A DNA stretch of 64,000 nucleotides from an uncultured Candidatus Melainabacteria bacterium (lineage in GTDB: Bacteria > Cyanobacteriota > Vampirovibrionia > Gastranaerophilales > Gastranaerophilaceae): positions 186,001-250,000 of the forward strand of contig CANNUY010000001.1 in NCBI GenBank assembly GCA_947525005.1, written 5' to 3'. How positions within the stretch are numbered: position 1 is the stretch's first letter; each line of letters begins with the position of its first letter. Both the position numbers and the translations under genes were made by a program. Of the stretch, positions 41,404 to 49,351 are shown in pieces. The notes under the pieces were generated by a model. That model saw only the letters and a list, made by a program, of their open reading frames with translations, was not told the DNA's origin and did not search any database.

Positions 41404-43092
41404 ATGTCATTACCAAATGTAGCATACTTCTCAATGGAGATTGCACTTGACCAATCACTAAACACATATTCAGGTGGTTTAGGATTTTTAGCAGGTTCAC
41501 ACATGTTATCAGCAGGCTATTTGCAAATGCCTATGGTTGGGGTAACAATGTTGTGGTCTTATGGTTATTACGACCAAAGAATTGATCATTCAGGAAACGT
41601 AGAAGTTGCTTATATCAGAAAGTACTACGATTTCTTAACAGATTTAGACGTAACCGTTGAAGTTGAAACATTCGGCGAAAAAGTAAAAGTTAAAGCATAC
41701 AAAGTAGAAGCTGACTTGTTCGGTGCTTGTCCTGTATACTTGTTGACTACAGATATCGAAGGCAACAGTGAATGGGCTAGAAGAATTTCTCACAGATTGT
41801 ATGATGGAGATGAAAGAATCAGAATTGCACAAGAAACAGTTCTTGGTGTAGCTGGTATCAGAGTTCTTCAAGCAGTAGGATATGATTTTGACGTTGTTCA
41901 CATGAACGAAGGTCACGCACTTCCTGCAGCATTTGAAATGTTAAGACAATATGACGGTGACTTAGAAAAAGTTAAAAGAAAAACTGTATTCACAACTCAC
42001 ACACCAGTTGCTGCTGGTAACGAAGTTCACTGGGTAGACACTTTATTACAAGGTGGTTTCTTTGCTGGTGCATCAAGAGAAAGAGCTGTTGAATTAGGTG
42101 GCGAAAACTTCTCATTGACAGTTGCTGCTTTGAGAATGTCAAGAATTGCTAACGCTGTATCACAATTACACGGTTTAGTAGCTAACAAGATGTGGGAATG
42201 GGTTGATGGAAGATGTCCTATCAGAGCTATCACCAACGCTGTTAACCTACATTATTGGCAAGATAAGAGAATTTCAGGTGATGATTCATCAGAAAAACTT
42301 CTTGCAACAAAACGTGAAATGAAAAAAGAATTATTCAAGTATATTGCTAACGTAGCTGGTAAGAGATTTGACCCAGATGTATTGACTATTACTTGGGCAA
42401 GAAGATTTGCTGACTACAAACGTGCTTGGTTAATCTTAATGGATAAAGATAGAATCAACAAGTTGTTAGACGAAAACAAAATCCAAATTATCTTTGCTGG
42501 TAAATTCCACCCAGATGATGTTATGGGTAAAGAAATGTTCAACAAGTTGTTGAATCGTTCACATACATTGAAAAATGTTGTAGTTCTTCCTGGTTATGAA
42601 CTTCAGTTGTCAGGTATGTTAAAGAGAGGTACAGATATCTGGTTGAACACACCTCTAAGACCATTCGAAGCATCAGGTACATCAGGTATGTCAGCTAACG
42701 CTAATGGTGCTTTGCACTTGTCTATCTTTGATGGTTGGACAGTAGAAGGTACATTCGATGGTATCAACGGTTACACTGTTGAATACGAAGGACTTGACGA
42801 TGAAATGCCATGGGAAGAAAGACATTGGAAAGACCATGAATGTATTATGGATATTATCGAAAACAGAATTATCCCTACATACTACAACAACAAAGAAGAA
42901 TGGGCTAGAATGATGCGTCAAGCAATCAGAACAGCTAATGCATACTTCAACTCTGATAGAATGGTTGTAGAATACTATAACAGATTGTACAAACCAATCG
43001 CTCATGATGATGTATGTTCAGAAGAAAAGAAAGAATTAAATTTCACAGAAATCCCAGCTTGTGATGCTTGGACTTATTCAAACATTAAGTAG
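41404..43092 (+). CDS. glgP: Alpha-glucan phosphorylase homologue (GT35) with Ser at the PLP-lysine position
   Basis: This 562-aa protein has the short alpha-glucan phosphorylase fold. Conserved parts are VAYFSMEIALDQSLNTYSGGLG at the start (in parts), VVHMNEGHALPAAFE (near 165), TTHTPVAAGNEVH, ITWARRFADYKRA (near 330), FAGKFHP and RPFEASGTSGM (420-429). Phosphorylases bind PLP through a Lys directly after that GM; here residue 430 is Ser (GMSANANGA, codon TCA at 42691). It may be inactive, use another Lys, or work without PLP. It is a monocistronic gene with a strong promoter, AAAGGA site and terminator. Gene naming is by homology only. Confidence 0.88.
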   Translation: MSLPNVAYFSMEIALDQSLNTYSGGLGFLAGSHMLSAGYLQMPMVGVTMLWSYGYYDQRIDHSGNVEVAYIRKYYDFLTDLDVTVEVETFGEKVKVKAYKVEADLFGACPVYLLTTDIEGNSEWARRISHRLYDGDERIRIAQETVLGVAGIRVLQAVGYDFDVVHMNEGHALPAAFEMLRQYDGDLEKVKRKTVFTTHTPVAAGNEVHWVDTLLQGGFFAGASRERAVELGGENFSLTVAALRMSRIANAVSQLHGLVANKMWEWVDGRCPIRAITNAVNLHYWQDKRISGDDSSEKLLATKREMKKELFKYIANVAGKRFDPDVLTITWARRFADYKRAWLILMDKDRINKLLDENKIQIIFAGKFHPDDVMGKEMFNKLLNRSHTLKNVVVLPGYELQLSGMLKRGTDIWLNTPLRPFEASGTSGMSANANGALHLSIFDGWTVEGTFDGINGYTVEYEGLDDEMPWEERHWKDHECIMDIIENRIIPTYYNNKEEWARMMRQAIRTANAYFNSDRMVVEYYNRLYKPIAHDDVCSEEKKELNFTEIPACDAWTYSNIK

Positions 43093-43115
43093 TTAGGATT
43101 TTGAATATAACTTCT

Positions 43116-43152
43116 AAGGACAGAGAACCAATTTGGTTCTCTGTCCTTTTTT
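43116..43152 (+). terminator. glgP terminator
   Basis: A 15-bp perfect stem AAGGACAGAGAACCA / TGGTTCTCTGTCCTT with a 3-nt loop is followed by a T-run to 43152. It is the strongest terminator in the window. Confidence 0.95.
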
Positions 43153-43211
43153 GTGCGTGGTTATTAAACAGTCATTTTGAATTTATTTCCACTATTGTCC
43201 ATATTTTAAAC

Positions 43212-43266
43212 CGTCATTGTGAAAATTTGCCACGCAAATTTGTGGCAATCCATAATTCAACGGTTC
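43212..43266. repeat. Mosaic intergenic repeat element 10
   Basis: CGTCATTGTGA and TGTGGCAATCC enclose the stem AAATTTGC-CAC-GCAAATTT; CATAATTCAACGGTTCT follows. The ends match elements 1, 8 and 9, while the core differs completely. Confidence 0.85.
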
Positions 43267-43297
43267 TTATCTTTTCGGGTAAGAGTCGTTTTTTAAT
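43265..43297 (+). terminator. Terminator-like hairpin after element 10
   Basis: TCTTATC-TTTTCG-GGTAAGA is followed by GTCG and a T-run. No coding gene lies immediately upstream, so it may end transcription through the repeat or serve as back-up for glgP. Confidence 0.5.
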
Positions 43298-43329
43298 ATA
43301 AATAAAATCAAGAAAATTAAATTATATTA

Positions 43330-43505
43330 TTGTACAATCATTATTAAAATCAAATGCCTAATTTTTAATGAAATCATCACTCATTAAAATTTTATTCCAC
43401 TTTTTTTAATGAGTGAATATAAATAATAAATATTGCGATGATTTTTTGTCTAATACTTTTCTTAATTCATGCAATAAAAAAAGAGGTCTTAATGACCTCT
43501 TTTTG
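43330..43505 (+). ncRNA. Candidate structured RNA in the gene-free stretch before the DUF262 gene
   Basis: TGT-ACAAT near 43331-43338 could be a -10 box. Downstream a nested stem is visible: AAATCATC (43371-43378) with GATGATTT (43437-43444), and inside it ACTCATTAAAA (43379-43389) with TTTTAATGAGT (43404-43414). A T-run follows at 43442. A second perfect stem GAGGTC/GACCTC (43483-43499) with a T-run ends at 43504. This fits a small RNA of about 100-160 nt, without a known family. The rest of 43506-43718 shows nothing recognisable. Confidence 0.35.
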
Positions 43506-43577
43506 ATTATTTAGATTTCAGTCTTTGAAAAAGTCGGCACATTGTCGGCAACTTTTCGGTTTCAAATGGCTGAAATT

Positions 43578-43586
43578 ATGGTGGGC
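43578..43586. other. Nine-nt match to the tRNA-Val 3' end (weak att-like site)
   Basis: ATGGTGGGC equals the reverse complement of the CCA-containing 3' end of tRNA-Val. It lies downstream of the DUF262 gene, opposite the tRNA side. Nine matching bases can occur by chance, so this is only suggestive of an integration scar. Confidence 0.25.
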
Positions 43587-43718
43587 TGTAGGAAACAATC
43601 TTCGAACTTTTTTGTTATACTCTGACAACATATTTGAAACAAAACGAATTTTGTGTAATTACTATGAATACAAAAAAGACATTTATTATAATATGTTTAA
43701 TATTGATATATGAAATAA

Positions 43719-45815
43719 TTAAGAATTTTCGACATAAACTTGGCAAAAATCGGTAATTTCATATTCATCTAATAATTTTTTTGCATAAAATCTTGCTCTG
43801 TCCGAACCTATATTTCCTTCAACATAAAAATCGGATTTTCCTATTCTCAATGGATCATTAAGATAATTTTTATTTTTAGTTATAATAGGATCTTTCCCAT
43901 TTTTATTTTTTTTAGATGTTGATTTATGTATAGTATTTTCTTCTACGATTTTTTCTAATTTTTTTGAATCAAAATTATATGCAATTTCACAAATTCTATT
44001 TAAAAATTCTTTCCAAGATGAAATCATATAATGTTCTTTGTCATCAAAGAACACTTCAACTGGTTTTTCTCCAGACATTGGTGTGGAAATATCAGATATT
44101 GGATAAAGACCCGGAGTGAATTCTTCTGCAATTTCTTTAATTGAGTAGTCTTGAGTTCTTTTTAATGGCGAAGTCGTTACTTTGCAAGCTCTTTCAGCAA
44201 TATCAATATTTCTATCTACTATTGATTCTTCTTTCCACTCTTTGTATTTTGTAATCTGATTTGTTATACGGAATTGAACATCTTTAATTTGTAATAACTT
44301 ATCACTCCAAGGTTTATTAGAATTTTTTGAATTATATCCTGCTGACATTGGAGTTAGATTGCCAATACAATTTATATATTCCTCATATATTTGTTCTGCG
44401 GACTCATTACCACCGAGATATTCTATCCATAGACTTGATAATGTTTGTGGCATCAAATGTTCAATCGTAACGCTATTAATATTAACAGGTATATTTTTTG
44501 TTTCAGAATTTTCCAATTTCAACAATAATACTTTTGCATATTTGTAATTTAAGGAATTTGAATTCATAAGAGCTTTTTTAAATTCTTCATCATCAGGGTA
44601 TCTTGCTGTCAATGTTTTACTATTTGATAAAACTTTTAATATCCCGTCAAAGGTAGTATCAATAAGATTATTATCTAAATCATCAATTAAAGAATGAATG
44701 GCTGCTCTTAACGCACCTCCACCACCAGATGGAGAAACAATACGATATCTTAACATAAAATCAGATAATAAATTTAATATTTTACATAGTTCATCTCTAT
44801 TTTCTTCATATAAAACTTTAAAAAGAAATAAGTACAGTGAGTATAAATCATCAGTTCTTAATATATTCAAATACTTAAGAATTTGATTAATTTTTTCATC
44901 TGGACATTTTTCAAATTTTATCCAAGCATAAAATTTTGATAAATCATTAAGTTCTTTTAGAATATTTTTCTTTTCTTTATTTGCACAAAATGTTTTAAAT
45001 TTTTTATAAATTGAATTTTCGGGAACATCTTCATATATTTTCATTATTAAATAATCTCTAGTAAAACGAGAAACCTGTTCATTAGAAACTTCTTTTTCAA
45101 TATTAATCCAATATTTATTGTATAAATCTTCTTGCATATTTGAGTTTTTTGTTAATAAAAGATAATTTCTTATTAAATCAGCAGGTTCTAACTTTTTCCC
45201 AGTTGAATTAATTTTCTCAAATATTGTTTGAACCGCCTCTAATGTTATTGTTTCTCCAGAAGATAAATTAACATCAATAACTAATAAATATTGAAGTGCA
45301 TCAAGTATATCTTTAGGTGGTTTTTCATTTTTTCTTAAAAATTCAATAAAATATTCGTAATTTTTTGCAATATTACTATTTTTATCCAAATTAGAGTAAT
45401 CACCTTCTACAATACAAATAAAATTATCTTCATCGTATGCTGTTTGTTTTAATTTTACTCTAAATGCTTCACCAGAAGCACGATTTTTTAAATATGTGTC
45501 GTTTATGTCTTGTTTAATATCCTCATCATCAGATAAATCCCTAATAGCACATATTAAAAGGAGAATTGTTGTTATTCTTTGTTGTCCATCAACAAGAATT
45601 AATTCATTATAAATGGAATCAGAATTTTCGCCCATATAATAAACGACATTTCCTAAATAATGTGTTCTTTTAGTTTCATAAGCAATTTTTATATCATCAA
45701 ATAATTCTTCACATTGTTCCTTTGTCCATTCATAATTTCTTTGAAATGGTGGAATAATAAATGTTTTCTTTTTACCTTCAATTAAATCCAATATAGGTAC
45801 ATCATTTGCTTTCAT
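43719..45815 (-). CDS. DUF262/DUF1524 (GmrSD-like) predicted nuclease
   Basis: This 698-aa protein joins a DUF262 domain (ParB/sulfiredoxin-like; IIPPFQRNYEWTKEQ near 20 and LVDGQQR at 74-80) to an HNH-type DUF1524 domain (VTIEHLMPQTLS at 449-460; IGNLTPMSAGYNSKNSN at 484-500). GmrSD-type proteins with these domains cut modified phage DNA in an NTP-dependent way. A further C-terminal region (about 560-690) has GEKPVEVFFDDKEHYMISSW and IGKSDFYVEGNIG, a possible DNA- or partner-binding module. AAGGAG precedes ATG 45815. It is flanked by repeats and tRNA remnants, which suggests acquisition as a single-gene defence insert. Confidence 0.85.
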   Translation of the reverse strand: MKANDVPILDLIEGKKKTFIIPPFQRNYEWTKEQCEELFDDIKIAYETKRTHYLGNVVYYMGENSDSIYNELILVDGQQRITTILLLICAIRDLSDDEDIKQDINDTYLKNRASGEAFRVKLKQTAYDEDNFICIVEGDYSNLDKNSNIAKNYEYFIEFLRKNEKPPKDILDALQYLLVIDVNLSSGETITLEAVQTIFEKINSTGKKLEPADLIRNYLLLTKNSNMQEDLYNKYWINIEKEVSNEQVSRFTRDYLIMKIYEDVPENSIYKKFKTFCANKEKKNILKELNDLSKFYAWIKFEKCPDEKINQILKYLNILRTDDLYSLYLFLFKVLYEENRDELCKILNLLSDFMLRYRIVSPSGGGGALRAAIHSLIDDLDNNLIDTTFDGILKVLSNSKTLTARYPDDEEFKKALMNSNSLNYKYAKVLLLKLENSETKNIPVNINSVTIEHLMPQTLSSLWIEYLGGNESAEQIYEEYINCIGNLTPMSAGYNSKNSNKPWSDKLLQIKDVQFRITNQITKYKEWKEESIVDRNIDIAERACKVTTSPLKRTQDYSIKEIAEEFTPGLYPISDISTPMSGEKPVEVFFDDKEHYMISSWKEFLNRICEIAYNFDSKKLEKIVEENTIHKSTSKKNKNGKDPIITKNKNYLNDPLRIGKSDFYVEGNIGSDRARFYAKKLLDEYEITDFCQVYVENS

Positions 45816-45837
45816 ACGCAATACTCCTTTTCTTCAA

Positions 45838-45846
45838 ATTTTAGCA
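45838..45846 (-). promoter_or_regulatory. Extended -10 of the DUF262 gene
   Basis: TGC-TAAAAT on the minus strand lies 22 nt before the ATG at 45815, with AAGGAG between them. Confidence 0.5.
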
Positions 45847-45972
45847 TAAAAACACCCTAACATTACATCGAATTCTTGAAAGTATTAAACATTTGAACTT
45901 CTATATAAATAGTGAAATTTGAATTTAAAAAGACCATTTTACTCGAAATTGGGTAAATTAATTATACTCACT

Positions 45973-45999
45973 AAAAAAGAGCCATTGAAGGCTCTTTTT
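45973..45999 (-). terminator. Terminator behind the tRNA 3'-end remnant
   Basis: GAGCC-TTCAAT-GGCTC on the minus strand sits between A- and T-runs and may work in both directions. It directly follows the 13-nt tRNA remnant at 46006-46018, as a terminator would follow a tRNA. Confidence 0.7.
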
Positions 46000-46005
46000 C
46001 TAAAA

Positions 46006-46018
46006 ATGGTGGGCGTTA
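46006..46018 (-). other. Remnant or att copy of the tRNA-Val 3' end
   Basis: These 13 nt (ATGGTGGGCGTTA) are identical to 46227-46239, that is the acceptor-stem 3' strand, discriminator and CCA of tRNA-Val. The rest of a tRNA is missing; repeat element 11 begins where its body should be. Either a second tRNA was truncated by the repeat or this is an integration-type duplication. Confidence 0.6.
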
Positions 46019-46019
46019 T

Positions 46020-46137
46020 TTATAAACTACGCCTCGCGTTAAACGGCACCATTCACGTTTGCAGGCAAAAGTGTGATTTTGCCTGACGCACGTTGCACTC
46101 TCACTTCGTTCGTGCCTTTGCTCGGCTTGCTCGAACT
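46020..46137. repeat. Mosaic intergenic repeat element 11
   Basis: It is an inverted relative of element 2: CGCGTTAAACGGCACC, then 43 nt at 46052-46094 identical to 15998-16040 with the GGCAAAA/TTTTGCC hairpin, then GCACTCTCACTTCGTTCGTGCC. A separate ACCAAGC-ATA-GCTTGGT stem (46146-46162) next to it has a T-run on the minus strand. Confidence 0.85.
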
Positions 46138-46190
46138 TTTTAAAAACCAAGCATAGCTTGGTAAGTTCTCGTCTTAAAAACTCTCCAAAT

Positions 46191-46226
46191 AATAAAAAGC
46201 AGAATAATTATATCATTCTGCTTTTT
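46191..46226 (-). terminator. tRNA-Val terminator
   Basis: On the minus strand AAAAAGCAGAAT pairs with ATTCTGCTTTTT around a 9-nt loop, 1 nt after the encoded CCA. The T-run is part of the stem and continues ATT. Confidence 0.85.
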
Positions 46227-46227
46227 A

Positions 46228-46303
46228 TGGTGGGCGTTAGAAGACTCGAACTTCTGACCCTCTCCTTGTAAGGGAGACGCTCTACCAACTGAGCTAAACG
46301 CCC
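46228..46303 (-). tRNA. tRNA-Val (anticodon TAC)
   Basis: The minus strand folds as a full cloverleaf: acceptor GGGCGTT/AACGCCC, D-arm with AGCTCAGTTGGTAGAGC, anticodon stem TCTCC/GGAGA with loop CTTACAA (anticodon TAC), T-arm with GTTCGAGTC, discriminator A, and CCA encoded. A hairpin terminator follows directly. It is a lone tRNA gene and forms one border of the DUF262 segment. The 66-68-aa open frame that runs through it is not a gene. Confidence 0.95.
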
Positions 46304-46394
46304 GAACAAGTATATAATATGATAAACAAATTTTTTTGTCAATCACTTTTTTCTTTATTTAAACTAAACTAGATTTATTGTTTATTTCATTAGA

Positions 46395-47141
46395 CTAAAT
46401 TCGCATTGATGCTTTTCTGAAATCATCAAATGTATAACGTGGAGTGTTTGTTTCTCTATTACCCATCGGGTTTATAGTTGTTGATTGTGAATTTGCTATA
46501 AAATCATCAAACGTATGTCGTTTTGTACTAATTGTTCCATTTTTCATTGGATTTGTTGTGTTTATATCGAAAGTTTGTTCTGTTTGAGCAGGTTTGCCTT
46601 GTTTATCTTTTGATAATGATTGTAATACTTTATCTTTCCTTGTTGATGCTATCTTGTTTCTTAATATAGGTGTAATTATGTTACTTGATAATATACCTCC
46701 ACCAATAGCTGCTGTTGATTCAACCATAGTCTTAAAGTTGTTGTATGTTTGTCTATGTTTATGAAATCCTTCGACCTCAGTTAAATTGAAATCAAACTTT
46801 CCTCGCTCAGACAATAATCCCTTTTCACCCAAAAATGTATGGATACTTTTTGGTATAATCTTGCCTGTTTCAACCATCTTTGATGATAATGATTTAAAAG
46901 ATTTTGTTACCAATAAAAATGAACCAATATTAACAATCGCATCTGCAAACTCTTGTGGTATCATAAAACTTTTTTGTTCTTTTGTATAATTCTTGTTGAA
47001 ATATATACCAATAATTTGAGCAACAGATGATGCTAGCCAACCTGCGCTAGACAACATAATAAGCGCATTTGCTACGTTAAATGTGCTTTGTTCGGCTATA
47101 AAATCTAAAATCTTTTGAAAGGCTGAAGGTTTTGGCATCAT
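46395..47141 (-). CDS. Membrane protein of unknown function with C-terminal TFDDF repeats
   Basis: This 248-aa protein has about three hydrophobic segments (NVANALIMLSSAGWLASSV near 20; FADAIVNIGSFLLVTK near 65; ESTAAIGGGILSSNIIT near 148) and a polar tail. The tail repeats a motif: NPMKNGTISTKRHTFDDF and, 27 residues later, NPMGNRETNTPRYTFDDF. I recognise no family. ATG 47141 overlaps the previous stop in a 4-nt ATGA junction, so it is coupled to the 193-aa gene. The duplicated TFDDF motif may be a docking or sorting signal. Confidence 0.65.
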   Translation of the reverse strand: MMPKPSAFQKILDFIAEQSTFNVANALIMLSSAGWLASSVAQIIGIYFNKNYTKEQKSFMIPQEFADAIVNIGSFLLVTKSFKSLSSKMVETGKIIPKSIHTFLGEKGLLSERGKFDFNLTEVEGFHKHRQTYNNFKTMVESTAAIGGGILSSNIITPILRNKIASTRKDKVLQSLSKDKQGKPAQTEQTFDINTTNPMKNGTISTKRHTFDDFIANSQSTTINPMGNRETNTPRYTFDDFRKASMRI

Positions 47142-47719
47142 GTCACCTTCTTCCCGTCTTCTTGATGTCTGGATTTATTCCAGTCTATCAATTTTTTCGA
47201 TATATATGACGTCAACGGCACGTCACAAGCGACATTAGTAACCAGCATTGCTGCTAATCCTAATGATGTTGAAAGCACATTTTTATAGCTCTTGAACCAG
47301 TCCATATTGTGTGCTGATAACAATCTTTGCATTCTCTCTGTTGGCATTAACCATTTCTTCCATTTCGGTGCATTTGCCTGTTGGCTTGTGCAAGCGTTTA
47401 TTAGATAATAAATGCTTGAACGCACAATACAACCGACTGTTGTACCTGCAACAATCTTACCGATTGTTCTAAACATAGAAGTTTCAGCTGTCTCTTTATC
47501 TACATTAGGGTTATGTTTATCTATATAAGGTTGGGTTACAATGGCTGTAGCGCCCATAATGAACCTGTTTACATCGGGTCTATTAATGAAGTTTCCTAAA
47601 TTATTTAAGAATGGTCTATCTTTTACCGTCATATTTGGAAGCATATCAAATATACGGCGCTTAATTCCAGCACCTTGATACATTGGTTTGATACTATTTG
47701 TTATACCATTCACGTTCAT
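47138..47719 (-). CDS. Membrane protein of unknown function (193 aa)
   Basis: The 193-aa product begins MNVNGITNSIKPMYQGAG and has several moderately hydrophobic helices (RFIMGATAIVTQPYI near 55; RTIGKIVAGTTVGCIVRS near 85; VLSTSLGLAAMLVTNVAC near 148) with a polar end. I recognise no family. AGGG precedes the ATG. It forms an operon with the TFDDF-repeat gene through a 4-nt overlap, so the two proteins probably act together. Both lack Sec signals. Confidence 0.65.
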   Translation of the reverse strand: MNVNGITNSIKPMYQGAGIKRRIFDMLPNMTVKDRPFLNNLGNFINRPDVNRFIMGATAIVTQPYIDKHNPNVDKETAETSMFRTIGKIVAGTTVGCIVRSSIYYLINACTSQQANAPKWKKWLMPTERMQRLLSAHNMDWFKSYKNVLSTSLGLAAMLVTNVACDVPLTSYISKKLIDWNKSRHQEDGKKVT

Positions 47720-47840
47720 TTTCTAACCCTACTTATATAAAGTCTTATCTAAAGAATATTTGCTAATTTATTACAAAATATTACAATTTTTCTTTTCCCC
47801 TCTTTCATGCACTGCAACTGATTGTGAGCATGTTTTTATG

Positions 47841-47849
47841 TGTTATAAT
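47841..47849 (+). promoter_or_regulatory. Extended -10 of the flavodiiron gene
   Basis: TGT-TATAAT with TTGTGA (47822-47827) 16 nt upstream of TATAAT. AAGGAG lies between it and the ATG at 47885. Confidence 0.65.
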
Positions 47850-47884
47850 TTTTATGCAAAAATATTTTATAAGGAGTTAATTTT

Positions 47885-49069
47885 ATGAAATTTCAAGAAA
47901 TAAAAAATAATATATTTTATTGTGGATTGAATGACGAAAACAGAGTTTTCTTTGATGAACTTATTCCACTTGATAACGGTACAAGCTATAATTCTTATCT
48001 TGTTATAGGCTCTGAAAAAACTGCTGTAATCGATACGATGTATCCACCTAAAACTCAAGAATATATAAATAATTTTGAATTGAATAATATACAAAAAATA
48101 GATTATATTATAGCAAATCATGGTGAACAAGACCATTCTGGTTCAATTCCAGCTCTTTTAGAAAAATATCCTGATGCGATTGTTATAACTAATTCGACTT
48201 GTAAAAAGAATTTAATTTCAATGTTAAATATTTCTGAAGATAAAATTCAAACGATTGCTAATGATGAAGAATTATCATTAGGCGATAAAACATTAAAATT
48301 CATTTTCGCACCAAATGTTCATTGGCCTGACACAATGTTTACATACGTGAAAGAAGATAATATTTTATTTACTTGTGATTTCTTAGGTTCACATTACACA
48401 TTTGATGATGTTTTTGCAGTTCCTTCTGAAGAACTTACAAAGAGTGCTAAAAAGTATTATGCAGAAATTATGATGCCATTTAGGGTTATGTGTAAAAAAT
48501 ATACACAAATGATTAAAGATATGAACGTAGATATGATTTTACCAAGTCATGGACCTGTTTATAAAAATCCTAATGATATATTAGATTTATACACAGATTG
48601 GTCATCTGATTTAGGTAAAAATCTTGTATTATTACCATTTGTATCAATGTATGGTGCTACTGAAGAAATGGTTGATTATCTGTCATCAGAATTGAATAAA
48701 CAAGGTGTTGAAACCTTAAAACATGATATAGTGAACGATAATCTTGGAGATTTGGCGATGGCACTTGTTGACGGTACAACAATCGTTATGGGTACATCAA
48801 TGGTTGTTGCAGGTCCTCACCCAGCATCAGTGAATGTTGCGTATATCGCTAGTATACTTAAACCAAAAGCAAAATTCGCATCTTTTGTCGGTTCTTATGG
48901 TTGGGGTGGTAAATTGTTTGATATCCTAGCTGATATATTGGGCAAACTTAGATTAGATGTAATTGAGCCTGTTCAAATTGTTGGTAGATTAAAACAAGAT
49001 GATTTTGCAAAATTAGATGATATGGTTAAAACTATTGTCGAAAAACATAAATCATTGGGATTATTATAA
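47885..49069 (+). CDS. Flavodiiron protein (A-type flavoprotein, FprA)
   Basis: This 394-aa protein has a metallo-beta-lactamase-like diiron domain and a flavodoxin domain. Iron ligands are H79, E81, D83 and H84 in NHGEQDHSGS, with further His in NVHWPDT and PSHGP and the Asp in TCDFLGSH. The flavodoxin half (about 255-394) has SMYGATEEM and FVGSYGWGG for FMN. Such enzymes reduce O2 to water or NO to N2O and protect anaerobes. The electron donor (rubredoxin type) is not in the window. AAGGAG precedes the ATG. A small orphan gene follows 21 nt later. Confidence 0.93.
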   Translation: MKFQEIKNNIFYCGLNDENRVFFDELIPLDNGTSYNSYLVIGSEKTAVIDTMYPPKTQEYINNFELNNIQKIDYIIANHGEQDHSGSIPALLEKYPDAIVITNSTCKKNLISMLNISEDKIQTIANDEELSLGDKTLKFIFAPNVHWPDTMFTYVKEDNILFTCDFLGSHYTFDDVFAVPSEELTKSAKKYYAEIMMPFRVMCKKYTQMIKDMNVDMILPSHGPVYKNPNDILDLYTDWSSDLGKNLVLLPFVSMYGATEEMVDYLSSELNKQGVETLKHDIVNDNLGDLAMALVDGTTIVMGTSMVVAGPHPASVNVAYIASILKPKAKFASFVGSYGWGGKLFDILADILGKLRLDVIEPVQIVGRLKQDDFAKLDDMVKTIVEKHKSLGLL

Positions 49070-49090
49070 TAAAAACTTAAGGATAAAAAT

Positions 49091-49348
49091 ATGAGAATAA
49101 ATAGTGTATCAAGTATTTCTTATAAAGCAAATTCTCCATTAACTGAAGGGAAAAAACAATTTAATCAATTATCAGAAACTCAACAAGCTGGCTTGGTCGG
49201 TGTTGAAAAGTTTAGACAAAAATATAATAGTCAAGCTGTAACACCACTTATGGCAAAGGATACACCACTTGCGCAATATGTGAGATATAAGGTTTGTATT
49301 GAAAATGCTATGAAAAAAACCATTGGAAATTTCAAATGGCCTAAATAG
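49091..49348 (+). CDS. Small protein with N-terminal ISYKA motif (85 aa)
   Basis: I recognise no family. The 85-aa basic protein starts MRINSVSSISYKANSP, comparable to ISFKATYVAP of the 31187 gene. The body is polar and helical (LTEGKKQFNQLSETQQAGL and LAQYVRYKVCIENAMKK). AAGGA precedes the ATG. It follows the flavodiiron gene by 21 nt and is probably read from the same transcript. No signal or membrane helix. Confidence 0.6.
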   Translation: MRINSVSSISYKANSPLTEGKKQFNQLSETQQAGLVGVEKFRQKYNSQAVTPLMAKDTPLAQYVRYKVCIENAMKKTIGNFKWPK

Positions 49349-49351
49349 GTG

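Noticed and set aside
43578..43640. A second tRNA gene suggested by GTTCGAA ... GCCCACCA on the minus strand
   Set aside because: No T-stem, D-arm or anticodon stem can be formed.
46140..46346. 68-aa open frame on the minus strand
   Set aside because: It translates straight through the tRNA-Val gene and its terminator and is not a protein gene.
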